64,000 nucleotides of DNA from Chrysopilus asiliformis (taxonomy: Eukaryota; Arthropoda; Insecta; Diptera; Rhagionidae): NCBI GenBank assembly GCA_964034945.1, contig OZ035960.1, forward strand, positions 108,934,324 to 108,998,323, written 5' to 3'. The translations under genes were made by a program, and so were the position numbers. The notes under the pieces were generated by a model. The model made no database searches and had not been told where the DNA came from. It saw nothing but the letters and a program-made list of their open reading frames with translations. This document shows positions 55,601-58,860 of this stretch, one piece after another (the stretch's first letter is position 1; each line of letters starts with the position of its first letter).

Positions 55601-57438
55601 CGAATTTCACACAATTTATTTTATTTGACCATGAGGGAATTCATTCCAATACAAATCTAGAGAGATAATTTTTAACGGAAGCTTTGCTGGTTAAAAAAAC
55701 ATTTCTTCTTGCATTTTTTTTCTCGGTGTAAAGATTTTTGAGGTTATTTACCTATAATTAACCTAATAATTACCCTATCATGATACTTCTGGGGAACTGA
55801 TTAGAACAAGATACTTATCAGATAATTGTGAAACATTTTGCAAGTGTTTGTAAAAGAAATTGAAAATTTTGTGAGATTCCGCAGAAAGCAACTGCAAGTT
55901 CCGGTTTTTTTAAAATCCAGCCATGGTCGTCCATTGGACCGAAAAAAGTCACGTGATATACTTATGTGGTCGGTTTGTAACATGAATAAAGACTCATTTC
56001 ATAAATTCAATTTAAGTCACATGTAAACAGTTCCACTAACTGGTACAAGTAACTGGTATGCCAGCAAAATACATTCATAACATTTAGTTGGGCAAATCTC
56101 ATGCCCAGGAAGAACTTTTCAAGTGTTATATCTCTTGAACAATAGTAAATTAGAAGAAGTACTGGAATTTTATCTACTGTCCCGATTTAAGACAGTTATA
56201 TCAACGAGGCTAGTAAGGTTTATCATCATACTAATATATAAAAAAAAATGAGTTGGTGTCTGTCTGTCTATGTCTCTCTGTCTGTCTATGTCTGCCTGTT
56301 CCTCTTTCACGCAAAAACGGCTGAACCGATTGACTTGAAATTTGGCATGGGTGTCTGTGGTAGTTCTGATTCCAACATATGCATACGGAAAAGTAGCGCG
56401 AGGGGTGGGAGGAGTAAGGGGAGGGGGTAAAGTGATTTCGAAACTTAGTTTTTGCGCTATGTTACTCTTTCGCGGGGAAACTACTGAACTGATTGGCCTG
56501 AAATTTGGCATAGATGTTCATCTGACATAGACCCATTAAAAAGTAGCCCGAGAGGTGGGGGAGTAAGGGGAGGGCGTAAAGTGATTTCGAAACTTAGCTC
56601 TTCCTCTATTTTACTACCGAGCGGATTTAAAATCTATTGTCAAATTTTTCCCGATATTTCTCAGTATAGATATAGATAATTAAATGAAACGCATGGCGGG
56701 GGGGGGGGGGGGGGTGAACCACAAAGCGGTTTGGGGCGCAGCTCCTAATTTTCTATATACTTTATGTCGTCACTACATTCTTTCCGAATGCAAGCGATTC
56801 AAGCCGAACGCGAAAGTTTCGTTGGTTCGTTCGCCTTAATCTACTGTAATTCGCCTAAGTTTGGCTACGTTCGGCTTATGTTGCCTAAATGAGTCCATTC
56901 TGTATTTGATTTTGTTGGCAATATAGCTATCTGATTGTAGTTCGCAATAACTGAGTGGTCAAAAGGGAATTTTTGTACTTTGGAATATTTTTTTGAGATG
57001 TGAAAATAAAAAAGTGCGTGGTGGCGTATGCACTCGGTGAATGTTGGCGAGCATGTGATTAGCGAATCGCCCGCCAAAATTTGATTCGCTTGCATTCGGT
57101 GAGAGTGTAGTAGCACTTTTATAATAAACGCCGATTTAACGCTTAAAAAACATGTCCATTTGATAATAAATACATATCAGAAATATTGAATACTTGCCTT
57201 TATAACGATTTCCTACATAACTAGATGACGTTGATGATGATGATGACGACGAGGAACTAGGATTAATTTCAATAAATGATACACTATTCTCACTAATATT
57301 AATTCTATTTCGATTATTATGTGTTGACAGCATTCCATTACTAACAGCTGACCATAGTAGAATTGTTATCAAAAATAATACAAGGACCATTATAACAAGT
57401 AATGCCACCGAGGCCTTCTGTTTCCAGCGTGTAGTCAT
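1147..57438 (-). CDS. AdamTS: ADAMTS zinc metalloprotease, 13 coding exons, 3' part outside window
   Basis: Joined exons (high to low): 57438-57198, 42485-42321, 40584-40430, 38943-38803, 31223-31049, 12586-12414, 11620-11515, 6600-6513, 6333-6184, 4669-4517, 2072-1925, 1728-1544, 1394-1147; 2128 nt, 709 codons plus one base. Phase agrees at all twelve junctions. Order in the protein: hydrophobic segment 9-29; prodomain to about 312, with Cys212, Cys231 and Cys285; furin-type RRKKR 308-312; metalloprotease about 322-516 with zinc ligands His460, His464, His470, catalytic Glu461 and Met-turn Met490; disintegrin-like about 536-615; thrombospondin repeat about 622-676; start of the Cys-rich region. 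The family comprises secreted matrix proteases that cut proteoglycans and other extracellular proteins. HExxHxxNxxHD followed by TSP1 is diagnostic of ADAMTS rather than ADAM. NMPHDD and [13 protein letters not shown] recall ADAMTS9/20, GON-1 and insect AdamTS-A (from memory, no search). The Cys-rich end, spacer and later TSP repeats lie to the left. Confidence 0.93.
1544..1728 (-). CDS. AdamTS: ADAMTS coding exon 12: rest of disintegrin-like module, TSP1 start
   Basis: 185 nt, residues 566-626. [15 protein letters not shown] and WCQKGACV are textbook ADAMTS disintegrin-like landmarks. The end, DGGWGDWT, opens the first thrombospondin type-1 repeat (Trp622, Trp625). The acceptor is TTTTTAG and the donor GTAAGT. 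It leaves in phase 2, so the TSP1 repeat is split across two exons. Confidence 0.96.
1925..2072 (-). CDS. AdamTS: ADAMTS coding exon 11: disintegrin-like module
   Basis: 148 nt, residues 516-565. [17 protein letters not shown] matches the start of the ADAMTS disintegrin-like module (LPG..Y....QC.L.FG). Cysteines fall at 522, 549 and 560. The acceptor is TTTTATAG and the donor GTACGT. It leaves in phase 0. Confidence 0.95.
2350..2720. repeat. GATTAC/GATTGC hexamer array framed by inverted repeats
   Basis: About 165 bp (2443-2610) of alternating GATTAC and GATTGC hexamers. They are bounded by TCTCATTGGTCGAGGAAGC-like sequence at 2382-2400 and its inverse at 2613-2630. A second direct copy of the left flank, TCTCATTGGTCGAGAAGC, lies at 2668-2685. 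Looks like a foldback element whose centre expanded as a satellite. It sits in intron 10. Confidence 0.65.
3957..4067. repeat. Small foldback element
   Basis: Left arm 3957-3983 (TCTACGAAAACTTTGACATT...) pairs imperfectly with 4040-4067. Between them are further GTCTACG and TCTACATT repeats. No target duplication was identified. Confidence 0.5.
4517..4669 (-). CDS. AdamTS: ADAMTS coding exon 10: third zinc histidine and Met-turn
   Basis: 153 nt, residues 465-515. Completes HELGHILNMPHDD (third zinc ligand His470, followed by Asp471) and contains the Met-turn HIMSS with Met490, then [15 protein letters not shown] at the end of the catalytic domain. The acceptor is TTTTATAG and the donor GTAAGT. 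It enters and leaves in phase 2. Confidence 0.97.
5295..5487. repeat. 60-bp perfect inverted repeat (long hairpin)
   Basis: Positions 5295-5354 are the exact reverse complement of 5428-5487, separated by 73 bp. The arms are GC-richer than the surroundings and contain TCTTTCGACTTCGACGCAGC. Transcription of intron 9 would give a long double-stranded stem. No target duplication is obvious. Confidence 0.8.
6184..6333 (-). CDS. AdamTS: ADAMTS coding exon 9: HExxH half of the zinc site
   Basis: 150 nt, residues 415-464. [13 protein letters not shown] and [20 protein letters not shown] match the most conserved block of the ADAMTS catalytic domain. His460 and His464 are zinc ligands and Glu461 the general base. 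The exon splits the zinc motif: the third histidine is on exon 10. The acceptor is AATTTTAG and the donor GTAAGT. It leaves in phase 2. Confidence 0.97.
6513..6600 (-). CDS. AdamTS: ADAMTS coding exon 8: catalytic domain, [10 protein letters not shown] block
   Basis: Short 88-nt exon, residues 386-414, identified by its conserved end HYDTALLLT and by phase 1 in, phase 2 out, which is exactly what exons 7 and 9 require. FC in the middle corresponds to the conserved FCxW position of the family, although the W is absent (FCLFM). The acceptor is TTTTTCAG and the donor GTAAGA. Confidence 0.88.
6601..9029 (-). other. Intron 7, repeat-poor part
   Basis: AT-rich sequence inside ADAMTS intron 7. No exon, RNA gene or clear transposon seen. 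Confidence 0.4.
9030..9365 (+). mobile_element. Helitron-like element, 3' end unclear
   Basis: Starts A|TCATACTAATATATAAAAAT, followed by the CTGTCTGTCTG run and the AACGGCTGAACCGATTGAC block shared with the copies at 31802, 37798, 56226 and 62147. No clear CTAG terminus follows, so the right boundary is approximate. Confidence 0.6.
9440..9550 (+). mobile_element. LINE 3' fragment
   Basis: Similar to 19530-19630: GACGCGAAGA..., AAACTGGA.GACATCG and CCGGAAACCG.TTGTA are shared. Broken by stop codons. Interpreted as the C-terminal end of a non-LTR reverse-transcriptase ORF. Confidence 0.4.
11515..11620 (-). CDS. AdamTS: ADAMTS coding exon 7: catalytic domain
   Basis: 106 nt, residues 351-385. 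Encodes [20 protein letters not shown] and then [15 protein letters not shown]. This matches the second strand region of ADAMTS catalytic domains (pattern V..I+.D.SIGN.I.+.VV....L). The acceptor is TTTTCTAG and the donor GTAAGT. It leaves in phase 1. Confidence 0.95.
11704..12225 (-). mobile_element. Helitron-like element (minus orientation), interrupted
   Basis: The 3' end in minus orientation reads GGGTATGCAAGCTAG followed by T. The interior carries degraded units related to the 115-bp repeat at 24491-24897 (GTTAGAA and TGATCA/GCTGATTACGA motifs). It is interrupted by a TTAA-flanked MITE at 11736-11956. The 5' end is not visible. Confidence 0.6.
11736..11956. mobile_element. piggyBac-type MITE nested in Helitron-like element
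   Basis: 12-bp perfect terminal inverted repeats CCCTCTCAATGG/CCATTGAGAGGG, flanked by TTAA at 11732-11735 and 11957-11960. Length 221 bp, no ORF of note. The interrupted host sequence GCCGGGTTAA...AG resumes on both sides as in the uninterrupted copy at 62147. Confidence 0.8.
12414..12586 (-). CDS. AdamTS: ADAMTS coding exon 6: furin site and start of catalytic domain
   Basis: 173 nt, residues 293-350. RRKKR (308-312) is a canonical proprotein-convertase site that would release the prodomain. It is followed by [17 protein letters not shown], the first beta strand and helix of the reprolysin-type catalytic domain. The acceptor is TTTTTCAG and the donor GTAAGT. It leaves in phase 0. Confidence 0.96.
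12813..13253. mobile_element. MITE with ACACGGAAAGAAA ends
   Basis: Left ACACGGAAAGAAA and right TTTCTCTCCGTGT form an imperfect inverted repeat. The interior carries many GTTGATTTAA/ATTAACTA motifs on both strands. Similar GTTGATTT-rich sequence occurs around 48060-48180 and 48445-48570. Confidence 0.45.
14983..15465. mobile_element. hAT MITE with 8-bp target duplication
   Basis: TAGGGATGTCAAAA at the left and its inverse TTTTGACATCCCTA at the right, flanked by CTTCGCAC at 14975-14982 and 15466-15473. Subterminal regions are packed with AACCGGTTTT motifs on both strands, plausible transposase-binding repeats. Length 483 bp. Confidence 0.85.
15474..17841 (-). other. Intron 5 segment without recognised features
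   Basis: AT-rich sequence. No exon, RNA gene or clear transposon boundary seen. Confidence 0.4.
17842..17995. repeat. 46-bp direct repeats flanking a 63-bp dispersed sequence
   Basis: 17842-17887 and 17950-17995 are the same 46 bp with one mismatch. Between them, 17888-17950 is identical to 20614-20676. Confidence 0.75.
19485..19631 (+). mobile_element. LINE ORF2 C-terminal fragment
   Basis: The plus frame reads [17 protein letters not shown], and after a frame shift KLEDIG...PLARDIAA. This resembles the tail of non-LTR retrotransposon proteins (GRP+.RW.D.v..D, then W+.iA.DR..WR). Related to 9440-9550. Followed directly by a GA microsatellite. Confidence 0.5.
19632..19751. repeat. GA dinucleotide microsatellite with CGCG interruptions
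   Basis: About 120 bp of GA repeats broken by GCGCGC blocks. It abuts the LINE fragment and probably grew from its 3' tail. Confidence 0.85.
20614..20676. repeat. Second copy of the 63-bp dispersed sequence
   Basis: Identical over 63 bp to 17888-17950 but without the 46-bp flanks, so it moved or was copied as a unit of about this size. Confidence 0.7.
21472..21603 (+). pseudogene. N-terminal remnant of an element-encoded protein
   Basis: The frame opens [20 protein letters not shown] and continues with a basic patch [10 protein letters not shown] and acidic VEENFPE. It is cut off by the inserted 163-bp MITE, after which a stop follows. The layout recalls N-termini of Harbinger-encoded proteins; this is inference from context. 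Confidence 0.4.
21604..21766. mobile_element. MITE inserted in the Harbinger-type element, TTA duplication
   Basis: Ends CCCGGCCATTACACGCG and CGCGTGTAAAGGCCGGG, flanked by TTA at 21601-21603 and 21767-21769. The interior has CTGACA/TGTCAG motifs in both directions. Confidence 0.75.
22840..23410. other. GC-richer unclassified block
   Basis: This stretch is visibly less AT-rich than its surroundings and is open for about 70-100 codons on both strands (for example 23031-23261 plus and 23097-23402 minus). I recognise no protein domain. It may be a SINE, a LINE fragment or a gene remnant. Confidence 0.3.
24104..24350. repeat. T-rich low-complexity tract
   Basis: Long runs of T broken by single A, G or C, with TTTTATTTT dominating. 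No gene. Confidence 0.6.
24491..24992 (+). mobile_element. Helitron-like 3' part with 115-bp minisatellite
   Basis: Three and a half tandem units of about 115 bp start CTGATCACGA (24491, 24605, 24725, 24839) and share GGTCCTG.AAGGATAA and TTAGGGGGTTTTCGGGGTCG. The element ends CGACGGGTATACAAGCTAG followed by T, like the ends at 11704 and 62147. The 5' end is not identified. Confidence 0.6.
25330..25337 (+). promoter_or_regulatory. Possible TATA element upstream of the nested candidate gene
   Basis: TATAAATA about 350 bases before the proposed first splice donor at 25680. It sits in a run of AT-rich sequence, so the match is weak. Confidence 0.12.
25858..26144 (+). CDS. Candidate nested small gene, 66-residue protein in two exons
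   Basis: Lies inside ADAMTS intron 5 on the opposite strand. Proposed exon B is 25829-25940 (acceptor TATTTCCAG, donor GTAAGT). Exon C starts at 26027 after ATCTATTTCAG, giving an 86-bp intron. An upstream exon may end at 25679 with AAG followed by GTGAGA, giving a 149-bp intron. The ATG at 25858 follows CTCAACA, a good insect start context, and the spliced frame runs 66 codons to TGA at 26142-26144. AATAAA follows at 26382. The sequence starts [20 protein letters not shown] and has no membrane segment or domain I recognise. The minus strand is also open here for 103 codons, so openness alone proves little. It could instead be a non-coding transcript or chance splice-like sites. Confidence 0.35.
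26382..26387 (+). terminator. Possible polyadenylation signal of the nested candidate gene
   Basis: AATAAA lies about 240 bases past the stop codon of the nested reading frame. In AT-rich sequence this hexamer is common, so it supports the model only in combination with the splice sites upstream. Confidence 0.2.
26815..26930 (+). repeat. Fragment of the TTTCCTCTGC repeat family
   Basis: Shares AAAATTTTATGTCCTTTTAAAT, CCCAAAAGCGCAT and GGGAGGTACCCGTTA-type sequence with the larger copies at 40654-41525 (inverse orientation) and 44281-44600. Confidence 0.45.
27100..28850 (-). other. Intron 5 segment without recognised features
   Basis: AT-rich sequence with ACTTCA/TGAAGT and GATC-rich short motifs. 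No exon or element boundary seen. Confidence 0.35.
28852..28944. repeat. Short foldback (CTCCGGAG stem)
   Basis: GTTTTCCATTGGACACTCCGGAGCG pairs imperfectly with CGCTCCGGAGTTTTCAATGG, with a loop of about 45 bp. Confidence 0.5.
29086..29789. mobile_element. Repeat with CTGT arrays at both ends
   Basis: Opens CTATTATAATAGGCTTGTGT with a CTGTCTGT run and closes with CAGACAGACAGACAG and CGTATTATATTATAGGAT, giving an imperfect inverted arrangement. Interior phrases (GAACCACTGAACCGTTTTGG, AAATCGGTTGAGTGGTCATT) resemble those of Helitron-like repeats. Classification is unsure. Confidence 0.45.
31049..31223 (-). CDS. AdamTS: ADAMTS coding exon 5: prodomain with cysteine-switch candidate
   Basis: 175 nt, residues 235-292. 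Begins [19 protein letters not shown], the standard continuation of the prodomain (G.I.T..G.y.IEP). Ends near SSCPIED, where Cys285 is the candidate zinc-coordinating cysteine-switch residue. The acceptor is TTAACAG; the donor GTTAGC is weaker than the others. The exon leaves in phase 1. Confidence 0.92.
31802..32062 (+). mobile_element. Helitron-like element, 261 bp
   Basis: A|TCATACTAATATATAAAAAT at the start and GCGCAGCCCCTAG|T at the end, inserted between A and T as expected. Contains a run of G at 31938-31951. Confidence 0.75.
32337..32554 (+). repeat. Partial copy of the TTTCCTCTGC repeat family
   Basis: Contains CTCGAGTTATTTAAGATACG, a short CAGA run, CTCGAGTCGGTCTCCGTCAT and the terminus GCAGAGGAAAGTAAAAAC. 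Matches 34248-34350 and, inverted, 40654-40740. Confidence 0.6.
32700..34350 (+). repeat. Second partial TTTCCTCTGC copy, split by a hAT insertion
   Basis: 32700-32787 and 34240-34350 together reconstitute the same repeat as 32337-32554: AAGTCCCTAGCTCCATGCGT before, then GAGTCGGTCTCCCTCATGAA and GAGGAAAGTAAAAAC after. The hAT element lies between them. Confidence 0.65.
32788..34239. mobile_element. hAT-type non-autonomous element, 1452 bp
   Basis: Ends CAGTGTTGGGG and CCCCAACACTG; 8-bp duplication CTGATAAG at 32780-32787 and 34240-34247. Both subterminal regions are arrays of TTATCTAGATAA-type motifs. The interior holds GTAACGAAATAACG blocks at 33070-33180 and 33720-33850, possibly a further nested element. 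The longest frame (138 codons, 33104-33520) is not recognisable as a transposase. Confidence 0.88.
34351..37797 (-). other. Intron 4 segment, no clear feature
   Basis: Contains a 151-codon open frame at 34877-35332 with no recognisable domain. Near 35930 there is the motif GACGTTTCGAGCCTTGTTTTGGCTCATCTTC, shortened here, which recalls TE-associated repeats. Otherwise AT-rich and featureless. Confidence 0.35.
37798..38091 (+). mobile_element. Helitron-like element, 294 bp, complete ends
   Basis: A|TCATACTAATATATAAAAAT ... GGGGCGCAGCCCCTAG|T. Two stem-loops precede the end: ACCGCGAAGCGGT and GGGGCGCAGCCCC. The best preserved copy of the family in the window. Confidence 0.8.
38233..38364. repeat. 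Exact tandem duplication, period 68 bp
   Basis: ATGCTTAGGCCAAATATAGC begins copies at 38233 and 38301; the two agree through GGATGCAGCAAA. Recent, since no mismatch is seen. Confidence 0.9.
38803..38943 (-). CDS. AdamTS: ADAMTS coding exon 4: prodomain cysteine pair
   Basis: 141 nt, residues 188-234, phase 0 in and out. Encodes [20 protein letters not shown] followed by VSLCNGM, the conserved prodomain block C-x-Y-x-G...S-x-A-x-x-S-x-C-x-G with Cys212 and Cys231. The acceptor is AAATTAG and the donor GTAAGC. This is one of the clearest family matches in the gene. Confidence 0.92.
39899..40261. mobile_element. Element with AGGGTGGxxGAAA ends
   Basis: Left AGGGTGGGTGAAAAAATGTG and right, inverted, AGGGTGGACGAAAGAATGTG. 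Resembles Tc1/mariner-type ends; the TA duplication is not certain. No ORF. Confidence 0.5.
40430..40584 (-). CDS. AdamTS: ADAMTS coding exon 3: prodomain
   Basis: 155 nt, residues 136-187. Contains [19 protein letters not shown], which matches the conserved early prodomain pattern of ADAM and ADAMTS proteins (a -FG-.-L.L.L-.-...F-P pattern). The acceptor is TTTCAG and the donor GTAAGA. It enters in phase 1 and leaves in phase 0. Confidence 0.87.
40654..41525 (-). mobile_element. Near-complete TTTCCTCTGC family element with CTGT/CGGT array
   Basis: Left terminus TTTACTTTCCTCTTCTATAG; right terminus GCAGAGGAAAGATTTGTG. Inside is a tetranucleotide array of CTGT and CGGT at 40806-41003. The body (AACGGGTACCTCCCATAC, TTTAAAGGACATAAAATTTT) matches the inverse of 44281-44600 and 26815-26930. 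Confidence 0.6.
40806..41003. repeat. CTGTCTGTCGGT tetranucleotide array
   Basis: About 200 bp of CTGT and CGGT units, open in several frames on both strands (serine/valine/cysteine and threonine/aspartate/arginine repeats). Not coding. Confidence 0.9.
41990..42170. repeat. Dispersed repeat, copy 1
   Basis: Shares ATTTTCCCG.CA.AGGTT, TTTTTACTTTCCCTAACGCA-like and AAGTCGAC...TTTTA.TCAATTTTTCT blocks with 62850-63010 at an estimated 75 per cent identity by eye. Confidence 0.5.
42205..42238. repeat. Poly-C tract (poly-G in the ADAMTS transcript)
   Basis: About 30 C with one A near the start, immediately downstream of the exon 2 donor in the transcript sense. Can form a G-quadruplex in minus-strand RNA. 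Confidence 0.9.
42321..42485 (-). CDS. AdamTS: ADAMTS coding exon 2: prodomain linker
   Basis: 165 nt, phase 1 in and out, residues 81-135. Encodes an asparagine- and acid-rich stretch followed by [15 protein letters not shown]. The acceptor is TTTCCAG and the donor GTAAAT. A long poly-C tract on the plus strand (poly-G in the transcript) begins about 80 nt beyond the donor. Placement rests on splice sites, phase and the downstream prodomain match; the residues themselves are poorly conserved. Confidence 0.75.
42486..44280 (-). other. Intron 1, segment next to exon 2
   Basis: AT-rich sequence. No exon, RNA gene or transposon boundary recognised. Confidence 0.4.
44281..45475 (+). mobile_element. 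TTTCCTCTGC family element with expanded satellite
   Basis: Starts with AACTTTCCTCTGCAATAATA and carries the family body to 44600, ending CTCGAGGTATTTAAGATACA. It then passes into the GATAGACC array. The distal half and the second terminus are missing or replaced. Confidence 0.55.
44609..45475. repeat. GATAGACC octamer satellite, about 860 bp
   Basis: Roughly 105 units of GATAGACC with GATCGATAGA, GAGATAGATC, GAACGATAGACT and GACA variants that recur as higher-order blocks (for example near 44825, 45135 and 45350). Because 8 x 3 = 24, every minus-strand frame reads YRSIGLSV repeats, giving spurious frames up to 278 codons. Confidence 0.95.
45476..48185 (-). other. Intron 1 segment without recognised features
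   Basis: AT-rich sequence. A frame at 46974-47195 has no recognisable domain. A small GTTGATTT-type repeat borders 48060-48180. Confidence 0.35.
48186..48444. mobile_element. MITE made of nested hairpins
   Basis: Outer inverted repeat TAATGCTACATTTACACGAA with its inverse at 48425-48444. Inside lie two further palindromes: GCAAACGCAATATTAGTTAT (48217 on) pairing with 48257-48282, and CATAAAAGAATGGAC pairing with the ATTCTTTTATG side near 48330. It is inserted in a GTTGATTT-type repeat. Confidence 0.7.
48850..49799. mobile_element. Element with TAGGGGAA ends, about 950 bp
   Basis: Left TAGGGGAAGCCGGGG and right CCCCGGGTTCCCCTA form imperfect inverted repeats. TAGTATTAACAA and TTGTTAATACTTA motifs and GGGGCTAG/TAGCCCC blocks lie inside on both arms. 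No transposase frame. Confidence 0.6.
49998..50546 (-). mobile_element. Tc1/mariner-like element, internally deleted
   Basis: Terminal inverted repeats of about 35 bp beginning TCTTTCAATAAGGACATAAC at both ends. Contains one minus-strand frame (see 50068-50439). It is inserted in sequence with GCGCGAGTTATAT and GGGCGAGTTATAT repeats. Confidence 0.75.
50068..50439 (-). pseudogene. Shortened transposase frame (N-terminus joined to C-terminus)
   Basis: 123 codons. It starts [14 protein letters not shown], as in the N-terminal helix region, and passes directly into [20 protein letters not shown], which is the last catalytic region of DD34E-type insect transposases. It then gives [20 protein letters not shown] and WLQRI near the end. 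The DNA-binding middle and the first two catalytic acids are missing, so it cannot be active. The frame stays open across the deletion. Confidence 0.7.
50547..52852 (-). other. Intron 1 segment without recognised features
   Basis: AT-rich sequence. Several frames of 60-96 codons, none recognisable. Confidence 0.35.
52853..53008. mobile_element. Foldback element with AGCGGAATC stems
   Basis: CACTGTCAGATATAGCGGAATC pairs imperfectly with GATTCCGCTGTGTCTGAACAG. Inner GCGGAATCCGCGCG and CCCGCGGGG blocks are repeated. A clear target duplication was not established. Confidence 0.45.
54272..54537. mobile_element. piggyBac-type MITE, near-perfect palindrome
   Basis: TTAA at 54268-54271 and 54538-54541. 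Ends CACGTTCGTGACATCGTGTA and its inverse. The two arms of roughly 110 bp are nearly exact reverse complements, leaving a short centre in which TGTCAGTATTTTATATTACT is repeated twice. Confidence 0.88.
56226..56748 (+). mobile_element. Helitron-like element, 523 bp, CTAA end
   Basis: A|TCATACTAATATATAAAAAA at the start and GGGGCGCAGCTCCTAA|T at the end. Contains two copies of the AACGGCTGAACCGATTG/CTGAACTGATTGG block and poly-G at 56699-56714. Confidence 0.72.
56772..57111. mobile_element. MITE next to ADAMTS exon 1
   Basis: ACTACATTCTTTCCGAATGC and, inverted at the right, ACTACACTCTCACCGAATGC; pairing continues through AAGCGATTCAA. It lies about 90 bp from the exon 1 donor. Confidence 0.65.
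57198..57438 (-). CDS. AdamTS: ADAMTS coding exon 1: N-terminal hydrophobic segment
   Basis: Encodes residues 1-80. After the basic start MTTRWKQK comes an uninterrupted hydrophobic run of about 21 residues (9-29), then a polar linker with a serine run at 61-69. The run is longer than a usual signal-peptide core, so it could be a cleaved signal or a type II signal anchor. The ATG at 57436-57438 is the first Met of the open frame, and an acceptor-like site lies just upstream. The exon ends in phase 1. Its donor reads AAAG followed by GCAAGT, a GC-AG type site. No GT in the right phase is present nearby. Confidence 0.8.
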
Positions 57439-57524
57439 CTTCTGTTGATGATGACAGCAAAAGAATAAGCAACAGTTGGCAGCAGCTCGAAGCCTCGATG
57501 TCTACTATTATGATGATTATTTAT
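57439..57524 (-). other. AdamTS: Probable 5' UTR portion of ADAMTS exon 1
   Basis: On the minus strand a pyrimidine-rich tract ends in TTTTTTTTAG at 57525, followed by 86 bases without a competing strong start before the ATG at 57438. This looks like the acceptor of an exon that carries the end of the 5' UTR and the first codons. The upstream non-coding exon and promoter were not found. Confidence 0.45.
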
Positions 57525-58656
57525 CTAAAAAAAATACAAGAAAAAATCAATTAATAAAAAAAAATGTAAAATTAAAACATAGTTTCTTTCTTTTTGTAAC
57601 AAAGCAACGTTTTTAAAAATAGAAAAATCATTTAGGTAGTAAAACAAAAAAAAATTATGTCAAAATTAGTATAAACGCATTGGAAGCATGTGAGCGATCT
57701 GCCCACTTAATGATTGTTTATAGTTCAGGTTATCCACTTAAAGTTACCTATTCAAGTTCCACTTTGTCCACGGATTCAACAACCACACAAACAAATGATT
57801 TGCATTTAAAAAAAAAACTCTTGGGAAAATTCGAAATAAAAAAATCTCAGGTATCCACCAGACTAGAAGCCGTCAACTCATTTACAAGGCAGCACCACCG
57901 TAACCAACCATATGAAATCAAGTCTTGGCGATAGCCTCAAATAGAAGTTGGCTGAAGTCAATGGTTCGCTTAATTGATGCAAATTAGACATGTCGTTGAG
58001 ATTAATTTAAAAGTGCAAGTTACATTATAATTGTTGGAATTGGAACTCTTGCTATTCTAACCTCAAACTTCGTTTAAACCGCACGAATGCCTAGCAGACC
58101 AGCTGCCCATTTTCGGTGTCGCTAGGGTTAAGACTTGACGCCATTTTTTTATGCGTAAAACAAGTGGTTAGTTTTAAATTCAAGCACATGAAAGTTAAGT
58201 GCTTTTGTCGATTTCGATAGTTGATTATTTTGATATGTTAATTAGATGGTTTTATGAGATCAGCAATTGCATTTATTTATCGCAAATAGGGATTCAAGTA
58301 GCGTGAGCGAGATTTAAACGTTTATGTTTGAATTTTCGATCTAAGCTTAGTATTAAAAATTTGATATTCCGAGATATGTAGATTTTTTCCAACCCAGATT
58401 TTCGAATTATCATCAAATTAGTTATAAGAGGTTTAACTCGACTTAGCATAGCATTGTTTTGGTTTTATTAGGCATGATTTTGCATATTTGGGGATGTTTA
58501 ATGTGATTTTCTTTTGAAAATTACCAGGAAATAGAAGAAATGTCAATAAAAACCCTTAGTAGTTGAAGTTGATATTTTCACCGTTAATATTTTGTGAATG
58601 AATTTACATTACGATATTAGACATTTTATACAAATATTTTTCTACTTCAATAAGAG

Positions 58657-58860
58657 TCTTTCAATAAGGACGCTCGAAGTTTGTTAGGTTATAGCGGCCA
58701 TGTTGTTAAAGCAACATCTGTCAAATTTGTGGTTGTTAAGCAGTGTATGGCAAATCACCATGAAAGGTTATAGCGTTGAACAAAGGTGCAAATCATCAAA
58801 TTTTATTTGATTGATTAGATTACCTAATCTTTGATAATACCGTAAAATTGGTGGAAAACA
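58657..58860 (+). mobile_element. End fragment of a Tc1/mariner-like element
   Basis: Begins TCTTTCAATAAGGACGCTCG, sharing the first 15 bases of the terminus at 49998. It reaches a start MKGYSVEQRCK, which resembles the N-terminus of the same type of transposase, and then breaks. Confidence 0.5.

Larger units (their letters stand above)
42486..57197 (-). other. AdamTS: ADAMTS intron 1 (14.7 kb)
   Basis: Bounded by a GC donor (57197-57196) and the acceptor TTTCCAG at 42486. It holds the GATAGACC satellite, a multi-hairpin MITE, a Tc1-like remnant, a palindromic piggyBac-type MITE, a Helitron-like element and several smaller terminal-inverted-repeat elements, each listed separately. No coding exon was recognised between them. 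A large first intron in a developmental gene often carries enhancers, but none can be named from sequence alone. Confidence 0.75.
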
